Part shown: positions 36,801-47,517 of the stretch, piece after piece
How positions within the stretch are numbered: the first letter of the stretch is position 1
Layout of the letters: each line of letters begins with the position of its first letter
Assembly (NCBI RefSeq): GCF_003284935.1
Contig: NZ_QMEV01000010.1
Span: forward strand, 55,462 to 119,461
DNA: 64,000 bases
Direction: 5' to 3'
Origin: Mycobacterium colombiense
GTDB taxonomy: Bacteria > Actinomycetota > Actinomycetes > Mycobacteriales > Mycobacteriaceae
Position numbers and translations under genes: made by a program
Notes under the pieces: generated by a model
The model's database searches: none
What the model was told of the DNA's origin: nothing
What the model saw: the letters and a program-made list of their open reading frames with translations, nothing else

Positions 36801-39800
36801 GCGGGGATTCGATGACCGCCACCCGGGTGAGCGCGCGCCTACAGCTGGCACTGGGCAGGGAAGTGCCGGTGCGTTATCTGTTCGACGCGTCCACGGTCGC
36901 CACGCTCGCCGACTATCTGCACCGGCATCGTGGCGGCGCCGCACGCGCACCGTTGCAGGTGATGCCGCGCCCGGAGCGCGTTCCGCTGTCGTTCGCCCAA
37001 AGCCGGCTGTGGTTCCTGGACCGGTTCGAGGGCGGGGGCGCGACCTACAACATGCCGATCGCCTTCCGGATCAACGGGGCGCTGGATGTCGAGGCGCTGG
37101 GAGCGGCCCTCGATGACGTCATCGCCCGCCACGAATCCCTGCGCACCATATTTCCCGACGTCGACGGTGCGCCGTTCCAGCAGGTGTTGCCCGCCCGGGC
37201 GGGGATGTGGCGGCGCGGGGGCGCGGCGGTGGTGTCCGTGCCGGAGTCCGACGCGCTGCAGGAGCTGTTGACGCTGGTGGCGTACCGATTCGACCTGTCC
37301 GCCGAAATCCCGATCCGGGCCCAGATCTATTCCGTGGGACCCGAGCAGTATCTGGTGGGAATTGTCGTGCACCACATCACCTATGACGGGTGGTCACTGC
37401 CGCCGTTGGCCCGCGATGTGGCCGAGGCCTATCGGGCACGCCGGCAGGGCCTGGCCCCGCAGTGGGCGCCGCTGGCCGTGCAGTATGTCGACTACACGCT
37501 GTGGCAGCGCGCGCACCTGGGCGATCTCGACGACAGCGACAGCCCCATCGCCGCGCAGCTCGACTACTGGAAACACACGCTGGCCGGCATGCCCGAACGC
37601 CTGGCGCTGCCCACCGACCGGCCCTACCCGGCGGTGGCCGATTACCGCGGCGCCAGTGTGCCGGTCGACTGGCCGGCCGAGCTGCAGCGACGGGTGCGCG
37701 GGGTGGCCGGCGAGTACAACGCGACCAGCTTCATGGTGGTTCAGGCCGCCCTGGCGGTGTTGTTGGCCAAGCTCAGCGCCAGCAGCGACGTGGCGGTCGG
37801 GTTCTTGATCGCCGGCCGGCGCGACCCGGCACTGGATGAGCTGGTCGGCTATTTCATCAACACCTTGGTGCTGCGTGTCGACCTGGCCGGTGATCCCACC
37901 TTCGTCGAACTGCTGGCCCGGGTGCGCCAGCGCGGCCTGGCCGCCTTCGAACACCAGGACGTGCCCTTCGAGGTGCTCGTCGAGCGGCTGAACCCCACCC
38001 GAAGCGCGACCCATCACCCGCTGTTCCAGGTCGTGTTGTCCTGGCAGAACTTCGCCGGGCAGGACGACCCCGCCGCGGCGTTGGCCCTAGGCGACGTGCA
38101 GATCACGCCGCTGCCGGGCTCGCGGCGGGTCGTCGACGACACCCGGATGGATCTGGTGTTCTCCCTCGGCGAACGCTGGACCGAGGACGGCGAGCCGGCC
38201 GGCATCGGGGGCACGGTTGACTTCCGCACGGACGTGTTCGACGCGACCACCATCGAGACGCTGATCGAGCGGCTCCGATCGGTTTTGACCGCGCTGACCA
38301 CCGATCCCGCGCGGCGGCTCTCGTCGGTGGACGTACTGGATGCCGGCGAGCACGCCGACATGGATGCCTGGGGCAACAGGGCGGTTTTGACCGAGCCCGC
38401 GGACACGTCGGTGTCGATCCCGGTGGTGTTCGCCGAGCAGGTGGCGCGCGCGCCGGAGGCGGTGGCGCTCAGCTGTGGGCGGCGTTCGTGGACCTACCGC
38501 GAGGTCGAGGAGGCCGCTAACCGGTGGGCGCACGTTCTGGTCAGCCACGGTGTCGGGCGGGGCCAGTGTGTGGCGCTGCTGTTGCCCCGCTCGGCCGAGG
38601 CGGTCGTGGCGATCCTGGCGGTGTTGAAGACCGGTGCGGCGTATCTGCCGATCGACCCGATGCATCCCGACAGCCGGGTCCGCTTCATGGTGGACGACGC
38701 CGGGCCGATCGTCGCGCTCACCACCGCCGGGCTGGCCGACCGGCTGGACGGGTGCGACCTGTTGGTCATCGACGTCGACGACCCACGCATCACGAGCTAC
38801 CCGAGCGCGCGGCTGCTGGCGGCGGCTCCAGACGACATCGCCTACTTCATCTACACCTCGGGCACCACCGGCGCGCCCAAGGGGGTGCCGATCACCCACC
38901 GCAATGTCATCCGGCTGCTGCAGTCGCTGGACGCCGAGATGGCGCCGGGACAGGTGTGGACGCAGTGTCATTCCCTGGCCTTCGACTACTCGGTATGGGA
39001 AATCTGGGGCGCGCTGCTGCGCGGAGCGCGACTGGTGGTAGTGCCCGAGTCGGTGACCCGCTCACCAAAAGACTTGCACGCCTTGCTCGTTGCCGAACAG
39101 GTTAACGTGCTGAGTCAAACCCCCTCGGCGTTCTACGCACTGCAAACCGCCGACGCCCTGTCCCCGGAACTGGGCAGGCAGCTCAAATTGGAGACGGTGG
39201 TGTTCGGCGGGGAAGCGCTTGAACCGCAACGTCTTCGGACATGGCTGCACGACCACGCGGGACTGCCGCGTCTGATCAACATGTATGGCATCACCGAGAC
39301 CACGGTGCACGCCTCGTTCCGGGAGATCGTCGCGGCCGACACCGACACCGCCGCGAGCCCGGTCGGGCGGCCGCTGTCACACCTGGCCTTCTTTGTGCTG
39401 GATGCGTGGTTGCGGCCGGCGCCGGCGGGCGTGGTCGGCGAGCTGTACGTGGCTGGTTCCGGTGTGGGACTTGGGTATTGGCGGCGGCCCGGCCTGACCG
39501 CGGCGCGGTTCGTGGCCTGTCCGTTTGTGGGCTCGGGAACTCGGATGTATCGGACCGGGGACCTGGTGTGCTGGGGTCCCGACGGGCAACTGCGGTATGT
39601 GGGGCGCGCCGATGAGCAGGTCAAGATCCGCGGGTATCGCATCGAGCTCGGCGAGATCGAGACCGTCCTCGCCGCATACCCGGGGGTGGCGCAGGCCGCG
39701 GTGATCGCCCACGCGACCAGCTCCGGCGCGAGTCCGGCCGAGCGGGTCAGCGACAAGCGATTGGTGGGCTATGTCGTGCTGAACCGAACGATCCCGACCG

Positions 39801-42800
39801 GGGAAGGCGATGAGTCGGCGATCGAACGCGTCGCCGAGCTACGCCGCTTTGTGGCCGGCCGGCTGCCCGAATACATGGTGCCGGCGGCGATCATGGTGGT
39901 GGAGTCGCTGCCGTTGACGGTCAACGGCAAACTCGACCGGCGGGCGCTGCCTGCGCCGGAATTCGTTACCGCGGAGGGCTATCGGGCGCCGCGTGATCAA
40001 CGAGAACGGGTGTTGGCCGCACTGTTCGGCGAGGTGCTCGGGGTGGCGCGGGTCGGCATCGACGAGTCGTTCTTCGACCTCGGCGGGCATTCGCTGTCGG
40101 CGACCCGGCTGATCGCGCGGATCCGGACCGAACTGGGTGCCGAGGTTCCGATCCAGGCGTTGTTCGACGCGTCCACCGTGGCCGGATTGGCCGAGTGGAT
40201 GAACGCGCACGCGGGGGAGCGGGCGAGGCCGGCGTTGACGGCACAGCAGCGGCCCCCGATGGTGCCGTTGTCCTACGCGCAGAGCCGGTTGTGGTTCATC
40301 GACCGGTTCCAGGGCGGCGCCGCGACCTACAACATCCCGATCGCCTTCCGGATCGTCGGGGCACTAGATGTCGAGGCTCTGGGCGCGGCCTTCGACGATG
40401 TCATCGCCCGCCACGAATCGCTGCGCACCATCTATCCCGACGTCGACGGCGTGCCGTTCCAGCACGTGTTGCCCGCCCAGGCGGGGATGTGGCGGCGCGG
40501 CGACGCGACGGTGGTGTCCGTGCCCGAGCAGAACTTGCTCGGCGAGTTGGCGGCGCTGCTGGGGTATCGCTTCGACCTGTCGTCGGAAGTCCCGATTCGC
40601 GCGCAGGTCTATTCGGTGGGACCCGACCATTATGTGGTGGGAATTGTGGTGCACCACATCGCCTTTGACGGGTGGTCCATGGTTCCGATGGTCCGTGATG
40701 TGGCGCAGGCCTATCAAGCGCGGCGGAACGGCACCGCCCCGGGGTGGGCGCCGCTGGCTGCGCAGTACGTCGATTACACGCTGTGGCAACGGGATTGGCT
40801 GGGCGCCGAGTCCGACCCCGACAGTGTGATCGCCGAGCAGTTGCGGTACTGGCGACAGGAATTGGCCGATGTGCCCGAGGCGGTGTCACTGCCGGCCGAT
40901 CGGCCACGCCCGCCGGTGCCCAGTTACCGCGGTGATGCGGTGGAACTGCGCATCGAACCGCAGCTGTGGGCGGGGGTCAAAGCCGTGGCGGCGGCGCACA
41001 ACGCGACGGTCTCGATGGTCCTGCAGGCGGCGTTGGCGATGCTGCTGCACCGCGTCGGCGCCGGCGAGGACGTGGTGATCGGCGCGACGATCGCCGGGCG
41101 GCTCGATGAGGCACTCGATGATCTGGTCGGCTTCTTCGTCAACTCGTGGGCGCTGCGAGTGGGGGTCAGGTCGGGCCACCGGTTCAGCGAGGTGCTCCAG
41201 CAGGTGCGGCAGAAGGCGCTGGACGCCTATGGCAACCAGGAAGTTCCGTTCGAACTGCTGGTCGAGCAGCTCAACCCGGTGCGCTCCACCGCGCATCACC
41301 CGCTGTTCCAGGTGGCTTTGGTCTTCCAGAACAACGCGCGCCCCGACACGGTGGCGATCGACGGGCTCAGCGTCGAGCCGCTCGCGGCGGAAGTCCACAC
41401 CGCCAAGTTCGAGCTGGATTTCAGCATCGCCGAAGTGCCCACTGAGGACCCGGCCGCCCCGATGGCCGCCGGGACGGTGACGTATGCCACCGATCTGTTC
41501 GATCGGGTCACCGTCGAGCGGTTGGTCACCTGGTTCGGGCGGGTGATCGAGGCGGTGGTCGCCGATGCCGCGGTGGCGGTGGGAGACGTGGCACTGCTGG
41601 ATCGCGATGAGCTCGAACTGCTGACGGGCTGGTCCGGTGCCGGCGCGCTGGACGCGCCGGCGGGGCTGGGCCCGCAGCTGTTGGCCGCGGCGGTGGCCGC
41701 CGATGCGGACGCGGTGGCGGTGGTCGACGGTGCGCGGCAGGTGTCCTACCGCGAACTGGACGTGTGGTCGACGCGGTTGGCCCGGGTGCTGATCGAGGCG
41801 GGGATCGGTCCCGAGCGCGCGGTCGGCGTGGCGATGGATCGCTGCGCGGAGTTGGTGGTGGCCTGGTGGGCGGTGCTCAAGGCGGGCGGCGTGTACGTGC
41901 CGCTGAATCGGGCGCATCCCGGCGAGCGGATCGCCACGGTGCTCGACGCGGTGGACGCCGTGTGCGTGCTGACCTGCGGCGCCGACACCGTGGCCGGGGC
42001 CGGGGCACGCCCGGTGGTGCGCCTCGACGGCATGGACCTGTCCGGGCGGTGCGCCAAGCCCATTACCAACGTTGATCGGCTGGCGCCGTTGGCGGTGGAT
42101 GACACCGCGTACGTGATATTCACCTCCGGGTCCACCGGTGCCCCCAAGGGGGTGGCGGTCAGCCACGCCGGTCTACTGGGCGTGGCGGCGGCGCAGCGCG
42201 AGGCGTTCGGGTTGGGCGCCGAAGCCCGGATGCTGATGGTGGCCGCACCAACCTTCGATGCGTCGATCTTCGAGTGGTTGTGGGCGGCGGCGTCGCGCGC
42301 GACGTTGGTGGTGGCGCCCCCGGACGCGTACGCCGGTGCGGCCCTGACCGAGTTGCTGCGCGACCAGCGGGTCAGCGCGGCGCTGGTGACCCCGACGGTG
42401 CTGGCTTCACTGGATCGGGATCGGCTGGACGGACTCGAGACGCTGATCACGGGCGGGGAGGCGTGCCAGGCGGAGTTGGTGGCCGCCTGGGCGCCGGGCC
42501 GGCGCATGTTCAACGCCTATGGGCCTTCCGAGACCACCATCTGGGTCACCTATGCGCCGCTGTCGGCGGGGCGGCCTGTCAGCATCGGCGCACCGATCGC
42601 CGGGGTGCGTGCGTTGGTGCTCGATGCACGCCTCAAACCCGCGCCGATCGGGGTGGCGGGCGAACTGTATGTGGCCGGACCCGTGCTCGCCCACGGTTAT
42701 GTGAAGCGGTCGGAGTTGACCGCGGAACGGTTCGTGGCCAACCCATTTGGGGACGCCGGCGAACGCATGTATCGCACCGGTGATCTGGTGCGCTGGACCT

Positions 42801-44989
42801 CGGCCGGCGTGCTGGAGTACCTGGGCCGCGTCGATGCGCAGATCAAGCTGCGCGGGCAGCGCATCGAACTCGGCGAGATCGAAAGCACGCTGCTGGCCTG
42901 CCCGCGGGTCACCCAGGCCGCGACCACCGTGCACCGCGGCCCCACCGGGGACCGCCTCGTCGGCTACGTCAGCGGCGTGCCGCAACCCGATCCCGCGGTC
43001 CTGCGTGAGCAGGTGGGCGCGCGGTTGCCCGATTACATGGTGCCGGCAGAAATCGTGGTGCTCGAAGAGTTTCCGTTGACCTCCTCGGGCAAAGTCGATC
43101 GTCGGGCGCTGCCGGCACCCGTGCTTGCCGCCGCCCCCTTCCGGGCCCCGGAAACCGAGACGGAAAAAATCGTCGCCGAGGTGTTCGCTCAGGTGCTGGG
43201 CGTGGACCGGGTCGGCCTCGACGACGACTTCTTCGCCCTCGGCGGCAATTCGATGATCGCCATCCAGTTGAGCACGCGGTTGCAGCAGGCGCTGGGCCGG
43301 GAAGTGCCGGTGCGCTATCTGTTCGATGCGTCCACCGTCGCCGGTCTTGCCGATTATCTGCATCGCGATCCCGGCTGCGAAGAAACCGTTTCCGTGCAAG
43401 AAGTGGTTCCGGTCCAAACCCTGAAAAAGGGTACCGGCGTTCCGCTGTTCTGCATTCACCCCGGGGGCGGGGTGAGCTGGCTCTATCAGGCGCTCGGCAA
43501 TTACGTGGAGTGCCCGATCATCGGGATTCAACAGGTTCCCGATGGCGAAGAGGCCGAGCCCCGGTCAATTCGCGATATGGCGAACAACTACGCCGACCGA
43601 ATTCAACGAGTTCATCCGGCCGGGCCCTACAACCTTCTCGGTTGGTCTTTCGGGGGCGTGGTCGCCCATCAAATCGCCATCGAGTTGCAGCGGCGCGGAT
43701 GCGACATCAACTGCCTGATCCTGCTGGATGCACAACCCAGAACGGACGATCTACCCGAAGAGGATCTCCATGACTGGACCAGGCACATCGAAGCGCTGCG
43801 CTTCTATCGGATCGGCGGCCAAGAACAGGCTGAGGCGGTGACCTTCGAGCACATCGAAGCGCTGATCCGCGAACGGGGCGCCGCGGAATTCGCCGCGGAG
43901 TTCCCGCGCTACCAGCAGGTTCTGGATCTGTTCATTCGAAACATCAACAGCGACATCGAATTGGCTCAACGGCACGAGCCCGGTGTTTTCAATGGCGATG
44001 CGATCGTCTTTTCCGCTACGCGTGGCGAGACCAATCAGTCTCTGCTGCAAAGTTGGCGACCTTACGTTGCCGGCGACATCACCGAGCACGCGGTCGACTG
44101 TACGCACCAAGAGATGCTCACAACCGAATCGCTCAGCATGTACGGCAAACAACTCAAAGATTCATTGGAACAAGTTCGATCTGGCGAGGTCTGCCAGCCC
44201 CTCGATTGTGAGCGGCCCGGCGAACTCGAGCGGTTCGGGGAACGGAGGGGCACGTTGAGTACCGGCACGAGCACGATGGACGTCGTTCCCGGCGTCTGCC
44301 CATTCAGGCATCTGCAAGACCCGGCAGACGACATCGAGGCGACAGAGCCACAGGCCAAGCTGGCCTATGCGGATTACCTGCACATCGACGAGCTGCTGGG
44401 CGCGGTTCAGCCGTTGTTTGGGGACGGCGACCCCGTCGTCTGGGGCGACGAGAGGTACTTTCTGATCATCCACCAAGCCTCCGAGCTGTGGGTGTCGCAG
44501 ATCTTGGTCGACCTCGACCTTGCCCTCGAGTCCGCCCGCCGTTCGGACTTCGACCGGGCGATCGGCCGGGTGAAACGCGCCAACGCCCTGCTCGAGCTGG
44601 TCGTGACGACGCAGAACGCCCTGCAACACCTTGCCGTGGACGATTTTCACCGGTTCCGGCCCCGGTTGCAGGGCATGAGCGCCGGGCAGTCGGCCCAGTT
44701 CACCACCATCCTGGCCGGCGTGCGCTACGCGCCCCTGGCGGCACTGCTCGAGATCGTTGCCGACCGGAGCAACGGCGACAGGCGCACCCGCCGGCAACGC
44801 CTGCACCTCGGAGCGCACCTCGACGTGTTCATCGCGGGCCTCATGCGCTGGCGGCTGGCGCACCTGGACGTGGTCAGCCCCTTCGTCGGGGACACCCGGG
44901 GGACGGGCGGCAGCGTGGGGATCGGCTTCCTGATCGACCGGCTCTTCGAGGGTTCCAGCCCCGCACCGGACCGAATGTTCAGCTGCTAG
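33860..44989 (+). CDS. Trimodular NRPS (C-A-PCP x3, TE) fused to tryptophan 2,3-dioxygenase
   Basis: 3709 residues, one frame. Condensation domains have HHVLFDG (His141), HHITYDG (His1171) and HHIAFDG (His2265). Adenylation domains have TSGSTG or TSGTTG near 606, 1666 and 2755. Carrier domains have GGDS (Ser984), GGHS (Ser2078) and GGNS (Ser3131). The type-I thioesterase has GWSFGG (Ser3263) and His3416. From about 3466 the chain is a compact tryptophan 2,3-dioxygenase: [22 protein letters not shown] (distal His3538), RFRPRLQG, heme-ligand His3668 and RGTGGS. By eye, adenylation codes are DAFVVTGICK, DYWSVGMVHK (close to Thr) and DAFVIGAIWK (aromatic-like). An initial C domain without an upstream carrier suggests an N-acylated start, yet no acyl-AMP ligase is nearby. 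ATG 33860 follows AGGAG. The product is unknown. Confidence 0.93.
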   Translation: MLNYGTQNDLLGPLTAAQRSIWTAQLLQPEVSYNFAGYVVIDHDVDAERLSDACQAATSRFGTPCARPSLDDGELVFIVDRSLPQTLRCIDLRTERDPVAAARGWMQDDYRRPFDPLRDRLCDLALLRITDELSYFYLRTHHVLFDGFGANNFIRYIAAVYTGSVSDTTDVVDFSEFALIRDAELKYQESSRCAADAEYWKAVMREPLEVTDLAGTRRLAPPRHPVVHELVCKHRVSDDGRGQFDVARAIATVAVFIAKTTGRQNVSMSLAVSGRTTAALKRCAGMMSNLLPLRVSVDDGESMAALTDRVGKDLIGALRHQQFRRWPDLIADTAPLDMNVEFGPVINVMAFAEPLRFGPSEATFEVFNFPVQDVAFNIYPRTVDGRPRIQFAWNPDRYTADEMARHIRRLELLLDRLLVPDASVTVGRVSVLDRGERDLVLSGWSGFGLRAPVGVAPQLLAVAVAADPDAVAVLDGVRQVSYRELDEWSTRLARVLIEAGVGPERAVGVAMDRCAELLVAWWAVAKAGGVYVPVDRSHPVERIATVLDAVDAVCMVTCGTDTVAGAGTRPVLRIDGMDLSGRCAKPITDADRRGKLEVGNTAYVMFTSGSTGTPKGVVVSHAGLVGLAAAQCKVYGLGAQSRVLMVAAPTFDASIFDVLWAVGSGATLVVAPPQAYGGEALTALLDEQRVSAAVVTPTVLASLDRSRLDEVDTLVTTGEACPPELVAAWAPGRRMFNGYGPSEATICATSTAPLSAGQPVTIGAPIPGMCALVLDARLNPAPIGVAGELYLSGPALAHGYLGRLGLTAERFVANPYGDAGGRMYRTGDLVRWTSAGSLDYLGRADAQIKLRGQRIELGEIENTLLACPQVGQAAATVHRGPTGDRLIGYVSGMPEPDPIVVRQRLSARLPEYMVPAEIVVLDKLPLTSSGKVDRRALPAPVAAAAPFRAPDTETEKVIAEAFADVLGADRVGLDDDFFALGGDSMTATRVSARLQLALGREVPVRYLFDASTVATLADYLHRHRGGAARAPLQVMPRPERVPLSFAQSRLWFLDRFEGGGATYNMPIAFRINGALDVEALGAALDDVIARHESLRTIFPDVDGAPFQQVLPARAGMWRRGGAAVVSVPESDALQELLTLVAYRFDLSAEIPIRAQIYSVGPEQYLVGIVVHHITYDGWSLPPLARDVAEAYRARRQGLAPQWAPLAVQYVDYTLWQRAHLGDLDDSDSPIAAQLDYWKHTLAGMPERLALPTDRPYPAVADYRGASVPVDWPAELQRRVRGVAGEYNATSFMVVQAALAVLLAKLSASSDVAVGFLIAGRRDPALDELVGYFINTLVLRVDLAGDPTFVELLARVRQRGLAAFEHQDVPFEVLVERLNPTRSATHHPLFQVVLSWQNFAGQDDPAAALALGDVQITPLPGSRRVVDDTRMDLVFSLGERWTEDGEPAGIGGTVDFRTDVFDATTIETLIERLRSVLTALTTDPARRLSSVDVLDAGEHADMDAWGNRAVLTEPADTSVSIPVVFAEQVARAPEAVALSCGRRSWTYREVEEAANRWAHVLVSHGVGRGQCVALLLPRSAEAVVAILAVLKTGAAYLPIDPMHPDSRVRFMVDDAGPIVALTTAGLADRLDGCDLLVIDVDDPRITSYPSARLLAAAPDDIAYFIYTSGTTGAPKGVPITHRNVIRLLQSLDAEMAPGQVWTQCHSLAFDYSVWEIWGALLRGARLVVVPESVTRSPKDLHALLVAEQVNVLSQTPSAFYALQTADALSPELGRQLKLETVVFGGEALEPQRLRTWLHDHAGLPRLINMYGITETTVHASFREIVAADTDTAASPVGRPLSHLAFFVLDAWLRPAPAGVVGELYVAGSGVGLGYWRRPGLTAARFVACPFVGSGTRMYRTGDLVCWGPDGQLRYVGRADEQVKIRGYRIELGEIETVLAAYPGVAQAAVIAHATSSGASPAERVSDKRLVGYVVLNRTIPTGEGDESAIERVAELRRFVAGRLPEYMVPAAIMVVESLPLTVNGKLDRRALPAPEFVTAEGYRAPRDQRERVLAALFGEVLGVARVGIDESFFDLGGHSLSATRLIARIRTELGAEVPIQALFDASTVAGLAEWMNAHAGERARPALTAQQRPPMVPLSYAQSRLWFIDRFQGGAATYNIPIAFRIVGALDVEALGAAFDDVIARHESLRTIYPDVDGVPFQHVLPAQAGMWRRGDATVVSVPEQNLLGELAALLGYRFDLSSEVPIRAQVYSVGPDHYVVGIVVHHIAFDGWSMVPMVRDVAQAYQARRNGTAPGWAPLAAQYVDYTLWQRDWLGAESDPDSVIAEQLRYWRQELADVPEAVSLPADRPRPPVPSYRGDAVELRIEPQLWAGVKAVAAAHNATVSMVLQAALAMLLHRVGAGEDVVIGATIAGRLDEALDDLVGFFVNSWALRVGVRSGHRFSEVLQQVRQKALDAYGNQEVPFELLVEQLNPVRSTAHHPLFQVALVFQNNARPDTVAIDGLSVEPLAAEVHTAKFELDFSIAEVPTEDPAAPMAAGTVTYATDLFDRVTVERLVTWFGRVIEAVVADAAVAVGDVALLDRDELELLTGWSGAGALDAPAGLGPQLLAAAVAADADAVAVVDGARQVSYRELDVWSTRLARVLIEAGIGPERAVGVAMDRCAELVVAWWAVLKAGGVYVPLNRAHPGERIATVLDAVDAVCVLTCGADTVAGAGARPVVRLDGMDLSGRCAKPITNVDRLAPLAVDDTAYVIFTSGSTGAPKGVAVSHAGLLGVAAAQREAFGLGAEARMLMVAAPTFDASIFEWLWAAASRATLVVAPPDAYAGAALTELLRDQRVSAALVTPTVLASLDRDRLDGLETLITGGEACQAELVAAWAPGRRMFNAYGPSETTIWVTYAPLSAGRPVSIGAPIAGVRALVLDARLKPAPIGVAGELYVAGPVLAHGYVKRSELTAERFVANPFGDAGERMYRTGDLVRWTSAGVLEYLGRVDAQIKLRGQRIELGEIESTLLACPRVTQAATTVHRGPTGDRLVGYVSGVPQPDPAVLREQVGARLPDYMVPAEIVVLEEFPLTSSGKVDRRALPAPVLAAAPFRAPETETEKIVAEVFAQVLGVDRVGLDDDFFALGGNSMIAIQLSTRLQQALGREVPVRYLFDASTVAGLADYLHRDPGCEETVSVQEVVPVQTLKKGTGVPLFCIHPGGGVSWLYQALGNYVECPIIGIQQVPDGEEAEPRSIRDMANNYADRIQRVHPAGPYNLLGWSFGGVVAHQIAIELQRRGCDINCLILLDAQPRTDDLPEEDLHDWTRHIEALRFYRIGGQEQAEAVTFEHIEALIRERGAAEFAAEFPRYQQVLDLFIRNINSDIELAQRHEPGVFNGDAIVFSATRGETNQSLLQSWRPYVAGDITEHAVDCTHQEMLTTESLSMYGKQLKDSLEQVRSGEVCQPLDCERPGELERFGERRGTLSTGTSTMDVVPGVCPFRHLQDPADDIEATEPQAKLAYADYLHIDELLGAVQPLFGDGDPVVWGDERYFLIIHQASELWVSQILVDLDLALESARRSDFDRAIGRVKRANALLELVVTTQNALQHLAVDDFHRFRPRLQGMSAGQSAQFTTILAGVRYAPLAALLEIVADRSNGDRRTRRQRLHLGAHLDVFIAGLMRWRLAHLDVVSPFVGDTRGTGGSVGIGFLIDRLFEGSSPAPDRMFSC
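44244..44257 (+). promoter_or_regulatory. Internal Shine-Dalgarno and in-frame TTG before the dioxygenase domain
   Basis: GGAGGGG at 44244-44250 is followed after 4 bp by TTG 44255 in the NRPS frame; an in-frame ATG lies at 44276. Initiation here would give a free ~244-residue dioxygenase besides the fused form. The strong site exactly at the domain junction suggests the two genes were once separate, or that both forms are made. Confidence 0.55.
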
Positions 44990-45016
44990 GCGAGTGGACC
45001 GCCACCGCGAGCCGAC

Positions 45017-45955
45017 ATGACCGTCGTGCGCTACGGCAGCCATCCGAGTCAATACGGCGAGCTCAGCCTTCCCGACGAGCCGGGGCCCTGGCCGGTCGCC
45101 GTGATCATCCATGGCGGGTTCTGGCGGACGGCTTACGGCGCCGACCTCGGCGCCGAGCTGGCCGCGGATCTGGTGCAGCACGGGTTCGCCGCCTGGAACC
45201 TCGAATACCGCAGGGTGGGCGACGACCCGGACCGCGGGGGTGGTGGTTGGCCGTCGACCTGTCTCGACGTTGCCGCCGCCGTCGACCTGCTTGCCGCGGA
45301 CGGGCAGACCGTGGCGGCCGGGCGCCTCGATCTGTCGCGAGTCATCGCGATCGGGCATTCCGCGGGAGGCCACCTGGCCGGCTGGCTGGCCGGTCGAGGG
45401 TCAATGCCCGCCGGCGCCCCCGGGGCCTCGCCCCTGGTGCCGCTGACCGGCTTCCTCAGCCAGGCCGGAGTCCTGGATCTCGGTTTCGGCATGAAGGAGA
45501 ACACGGGACGCGGAGCCATCCGAAAGTTCTTGGGCGCCTTGTCCAATGGCCCCGACGACGACACCGATACCGACACCGACACCCGGCTGGCGAGTCCGTG
45601 CGCCATGCTCCCCACCGGGGTCCCCTCGGTGTGCGTGCACGGCACGGCCGACGACGATGTGCCTCTGCGCCAGTCGCAGCGCTTCGTTGCCGCGGCGCGT
45701 CGGGCGGGCGACGACTCCCGTCTGCTGGTGCTACCCGGAGCCGATCACTACTCGCTCATCGATGTGACGTCCCCGTCCTGGGCGGTCTGCCGCGCGGCGG
45801 TGCGGGAGCTGGCGCGCCCGCGGCGACGGCCTCGGGAAGCGTCGTTGACGTCACTCCACCCGAGCGGCCCGCACGGTGGCGCCCCTGCCGGGAACGAGGC
45901 CGACCTCCAGGCGGATGGGTTCGTCGCGCGGGTCGACGGCGGTGAGGTCTACTGA
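45017..45955 (+). CDS. Alpha/beta hydrolase, kynurenine-formamidase-like
   Basis: 312 residues. The oxyanion-hole motif IIHGGFWR (about residues 30-37) and nucleophile elbow GHSAGGHLAG are those of arylformamidases and related esterases. The likely triad Asp is in VHGTADDDVP and the His in PGADHYSLID. Arylformamidase turns N-formylkynurenine into kynurenine, exactly the step after the dioxygenase encoded 27 bp upstream, so function is inferred from motif plus neighbour. A hexanucleotide repeat (GACACC type, near 45559-45590) encodes DDDTDTDTDT. The last ~35 residues are antisense to the P450 3' end and look like read-through; the functional domain ends near residue 275. ATG 45017 follows the NRPS stop closely. 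Confidence 0.85.
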   Translation: MTVVRYGSHPSQYGELSLPDEPGPWPVAVIIHGGFWRTAYGADLGAELAADLVQHGFAAWNLEYRRVGDDPDRGGGGWPSTCLDVAAAVDLLAADGQTVAAGRLDLSRVIAIGHSAGGHLAGWLAGRGSMPAGAPGASPLVPLTGFLSQAGVLDLGFGMKENTGRGAIRKFLGALSNGPDDDTDTDTDTRLASPCAMLPTGVPSVCVHGTADDDVPLRQSQRFVAAARRAGDDSRLLVLPGADHYSLIDVTSPSWAVCRAAVRELARPRRRPREASLTSLHPSGPHGGAPAGNEADLQADGFVARVDGGEVY

Positions 45956-47182
45956 ACGCAGCACCGTCGCCAGGATGTGCGTGACTTCGAAGATGGCCAG
46001 CCGATCGCCCAGGCAGCGGTGTTCCCCGCCGCCGAACGGGATGAGTTCGTAGGAGCTGGGGCGGTGCTGCAGAAAGCGTTCTGGCCGAAACGCTTTCGGC
46101 TCCTCGTAGAGGTCCGGATGCCGGTGCACGGACTGGATGACGGCCATGATCGTCGTCCCGCCCGGAAAGTAGTGCCCGGCCAAGCTGAGCGGGCGGGGCA
46201 CGAACCGCGAGACGAACATGAACGGCGGTCGCAATCGCAGGGTTTCCTGCACCACCGCGTTGAGATAGGTGAGCTCGGTGCCACGGCGCACCTCCGCGGT
46301 GGCCGCGGCGAGCGCGTGCGGCGTGCGGACCAGTCTTTCGATCACCCAGCTCACCAATGTCGCCGGGGGGTCGTAGCCGCCGATCATGATCCCGACCACC
46401 TGGTCGCGGATCTCCTTGTCCGACAGCGCATTACCGTCCGCGCGCAGCAAGGAATCAACGACGTCGTGGTACTCGAGCTCGGGGTGGCGCCGGCGGTGGG
46501 CGATCTCGTCGTACACCAGCTCGTCGCAGCGCCGCAGCTCGCGCTGAAACCGCGGCCACAACCGCAGCCCGCCGACCGAACGCAGGGTCGAGCGAATCGC
46601 GACCTGTCCGGACGCCGCCGTGCCGAGCAAGGCGCGCCACGCCGATTTCCACTGCGGCATCGTCGAATCGGGCACGGACAACACGACTTTCAAGATCGCT
46701 TCGAGTGACAGCTCGAGCATCCGCGGGTACACCGCCACCGTCGGTTCGTCCGCCCAGCCGTGGACCTCGTGCTCTGTTCGGGTCACGATGAACTCTTGCC
46801 ACCGGGTCAGCGCGTCACCGCGCAACCGCGGCACCATCAACTTGCGCAACCGGCGGTGGTCGGGGCCGTCCACCAGGAAGACCGATCGGTCGCCCCAGAA
46901 CGGATCCATGACGCGATGGGGCTGTGGGGCATTGGCGTCGTCGGCTGCCGCGGTGAACAGCGGCTTGATCAGCGCCGGATCCCGCACAAAAGCGACTTTG
47001 GCTCCGACGAGCCGAGATATCGGCGGGGGAGGAGACAGCCAGACTACGTCGCCGTACCGGTCGAACAGGTCGTCGAAGGCGGTGTCACCGCGTCGCGGCA
47101 GTGTCCACGCGAACTTGAACATCCCCGCGAGCCCGGGTCCCGCCGGGGTGGCGGCGCGCGCGATGCGCTGGGTTTCTACCAT
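45851..47182 (-). CDS. Cytochrome P450 of the NRPS cluster
   Basis: 443 residues from ATG 47182, with GAGGAG ideally placed; GTG 47197 is an alternative. The heme loop FGGGEHRCLG puts the thiolate at Cys390. The K-helix ETLR, a PERF motif and the WPRF/DHRRLRKLMVP regions are all present. The I-helix reads IGGYDPPAT (Asp271-Pro272-Pro273), so the usual Thr of the oxygen-activating AGxDTT motif is a Pro. This is atypical and may signal altered oxygen chemistry (coupling, desaturation or peroxide shunt) or simply another P450 branch. It likely oxidises the peptide or a carrier-bound residue. It is convergent with the hydrolase gene, overlapping it by 105 bp, and cotranscribed with mbtH. No ferredoxin gene is adjacent. 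Confidence 0.92.
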   Translation of the reverse strand: MVETQRIARAATPAGPGLAGMFKFAWTLPRRGDTAFDDLFDRYGDVVWLSPPPPISRLVGAKVAFVRDPALIKPLFTAAADDANAPQPHRVMDPFWGDRSVFLVDGPDHRRLRKLMVPRLRGDALTRWQEFIVTRTEHEVHGWADEPTVAVYPRMLELSLEAILKVVLSVPDSTMPQWKSAWRALLGTAASGQVAIRSTLRSVGGLRLWPRFQRELRRCDELVYDEIAHRRRHPELEYHDVVDSLLRADGNALSDKEIRDQVVGIMIGGYDPPATLVSWVIERLVRTPHALAAATAEVRRGTELTYLNAVVQETLRLRPPFMFVSRFVPRPLSLAGHYFPGGTTIMAVIQSVHRHPDLYEEPKAFRPERFLQHRPSSYELIPFGGGEHRCLGDRLAIFEVTHILATVLRSVDLTAVDPRDEPIRLEVGLVPGRGATVRAARVE

Positions 47183-47239
47183 CGCCGAGCTCCTCACCCT
47201 CCCTGCGGCGCTGACGCCGACTGCGCGCCTACGCGATGC

Positions 47240-47452
47240 TCATCGCTCGAATGCGCCGCCCAGACTTTTCGGCCGAATGTCGGTCCAGTTCTGTTCGATG
47301 TAGTCCAGACATGCGGCGCGGTTCGCATCGCCGTACGCGACTCGCCAGCCGGCCGGGACATCGGCGAAGGCCGGCCACAGGCTGTGCTGCTCTTCGTCGT
47401 TGACCAACACCAAAAAGTCGTAATTGTCGTCGTCGAATGGATTAATGCTCAT
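47240..47452 (-). CDS. MbtH-like protein
   Basis: 70 residues with the complete family signature: [24 protein letters not shown], then [13 protein letters not shown] and [14 protein letters not shown], including the conserved tryptophans. MbtH-like proteins bind NRPS adenylation domains and are often needed for their solubility and activity, so this one very probably serves the 3709-residue NRPS. It lies 57 bp upstream of the P450 start on the same strand. Confidence 0.97.
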   Translation of the reverse strand: MSINPFDDDNYDFLVLVNDEEQHSLWPAFADVPAGWRVAYGDANRAACLDYIEQNWTDIRPKSLGGAFER

Positions 47453-47517
47453 CGGTTCTCCTGACCGTCTCTACTGCCGGTTTCTCGCTTGTTTGACGGG
47501 AGAACTCGATGACGCCG

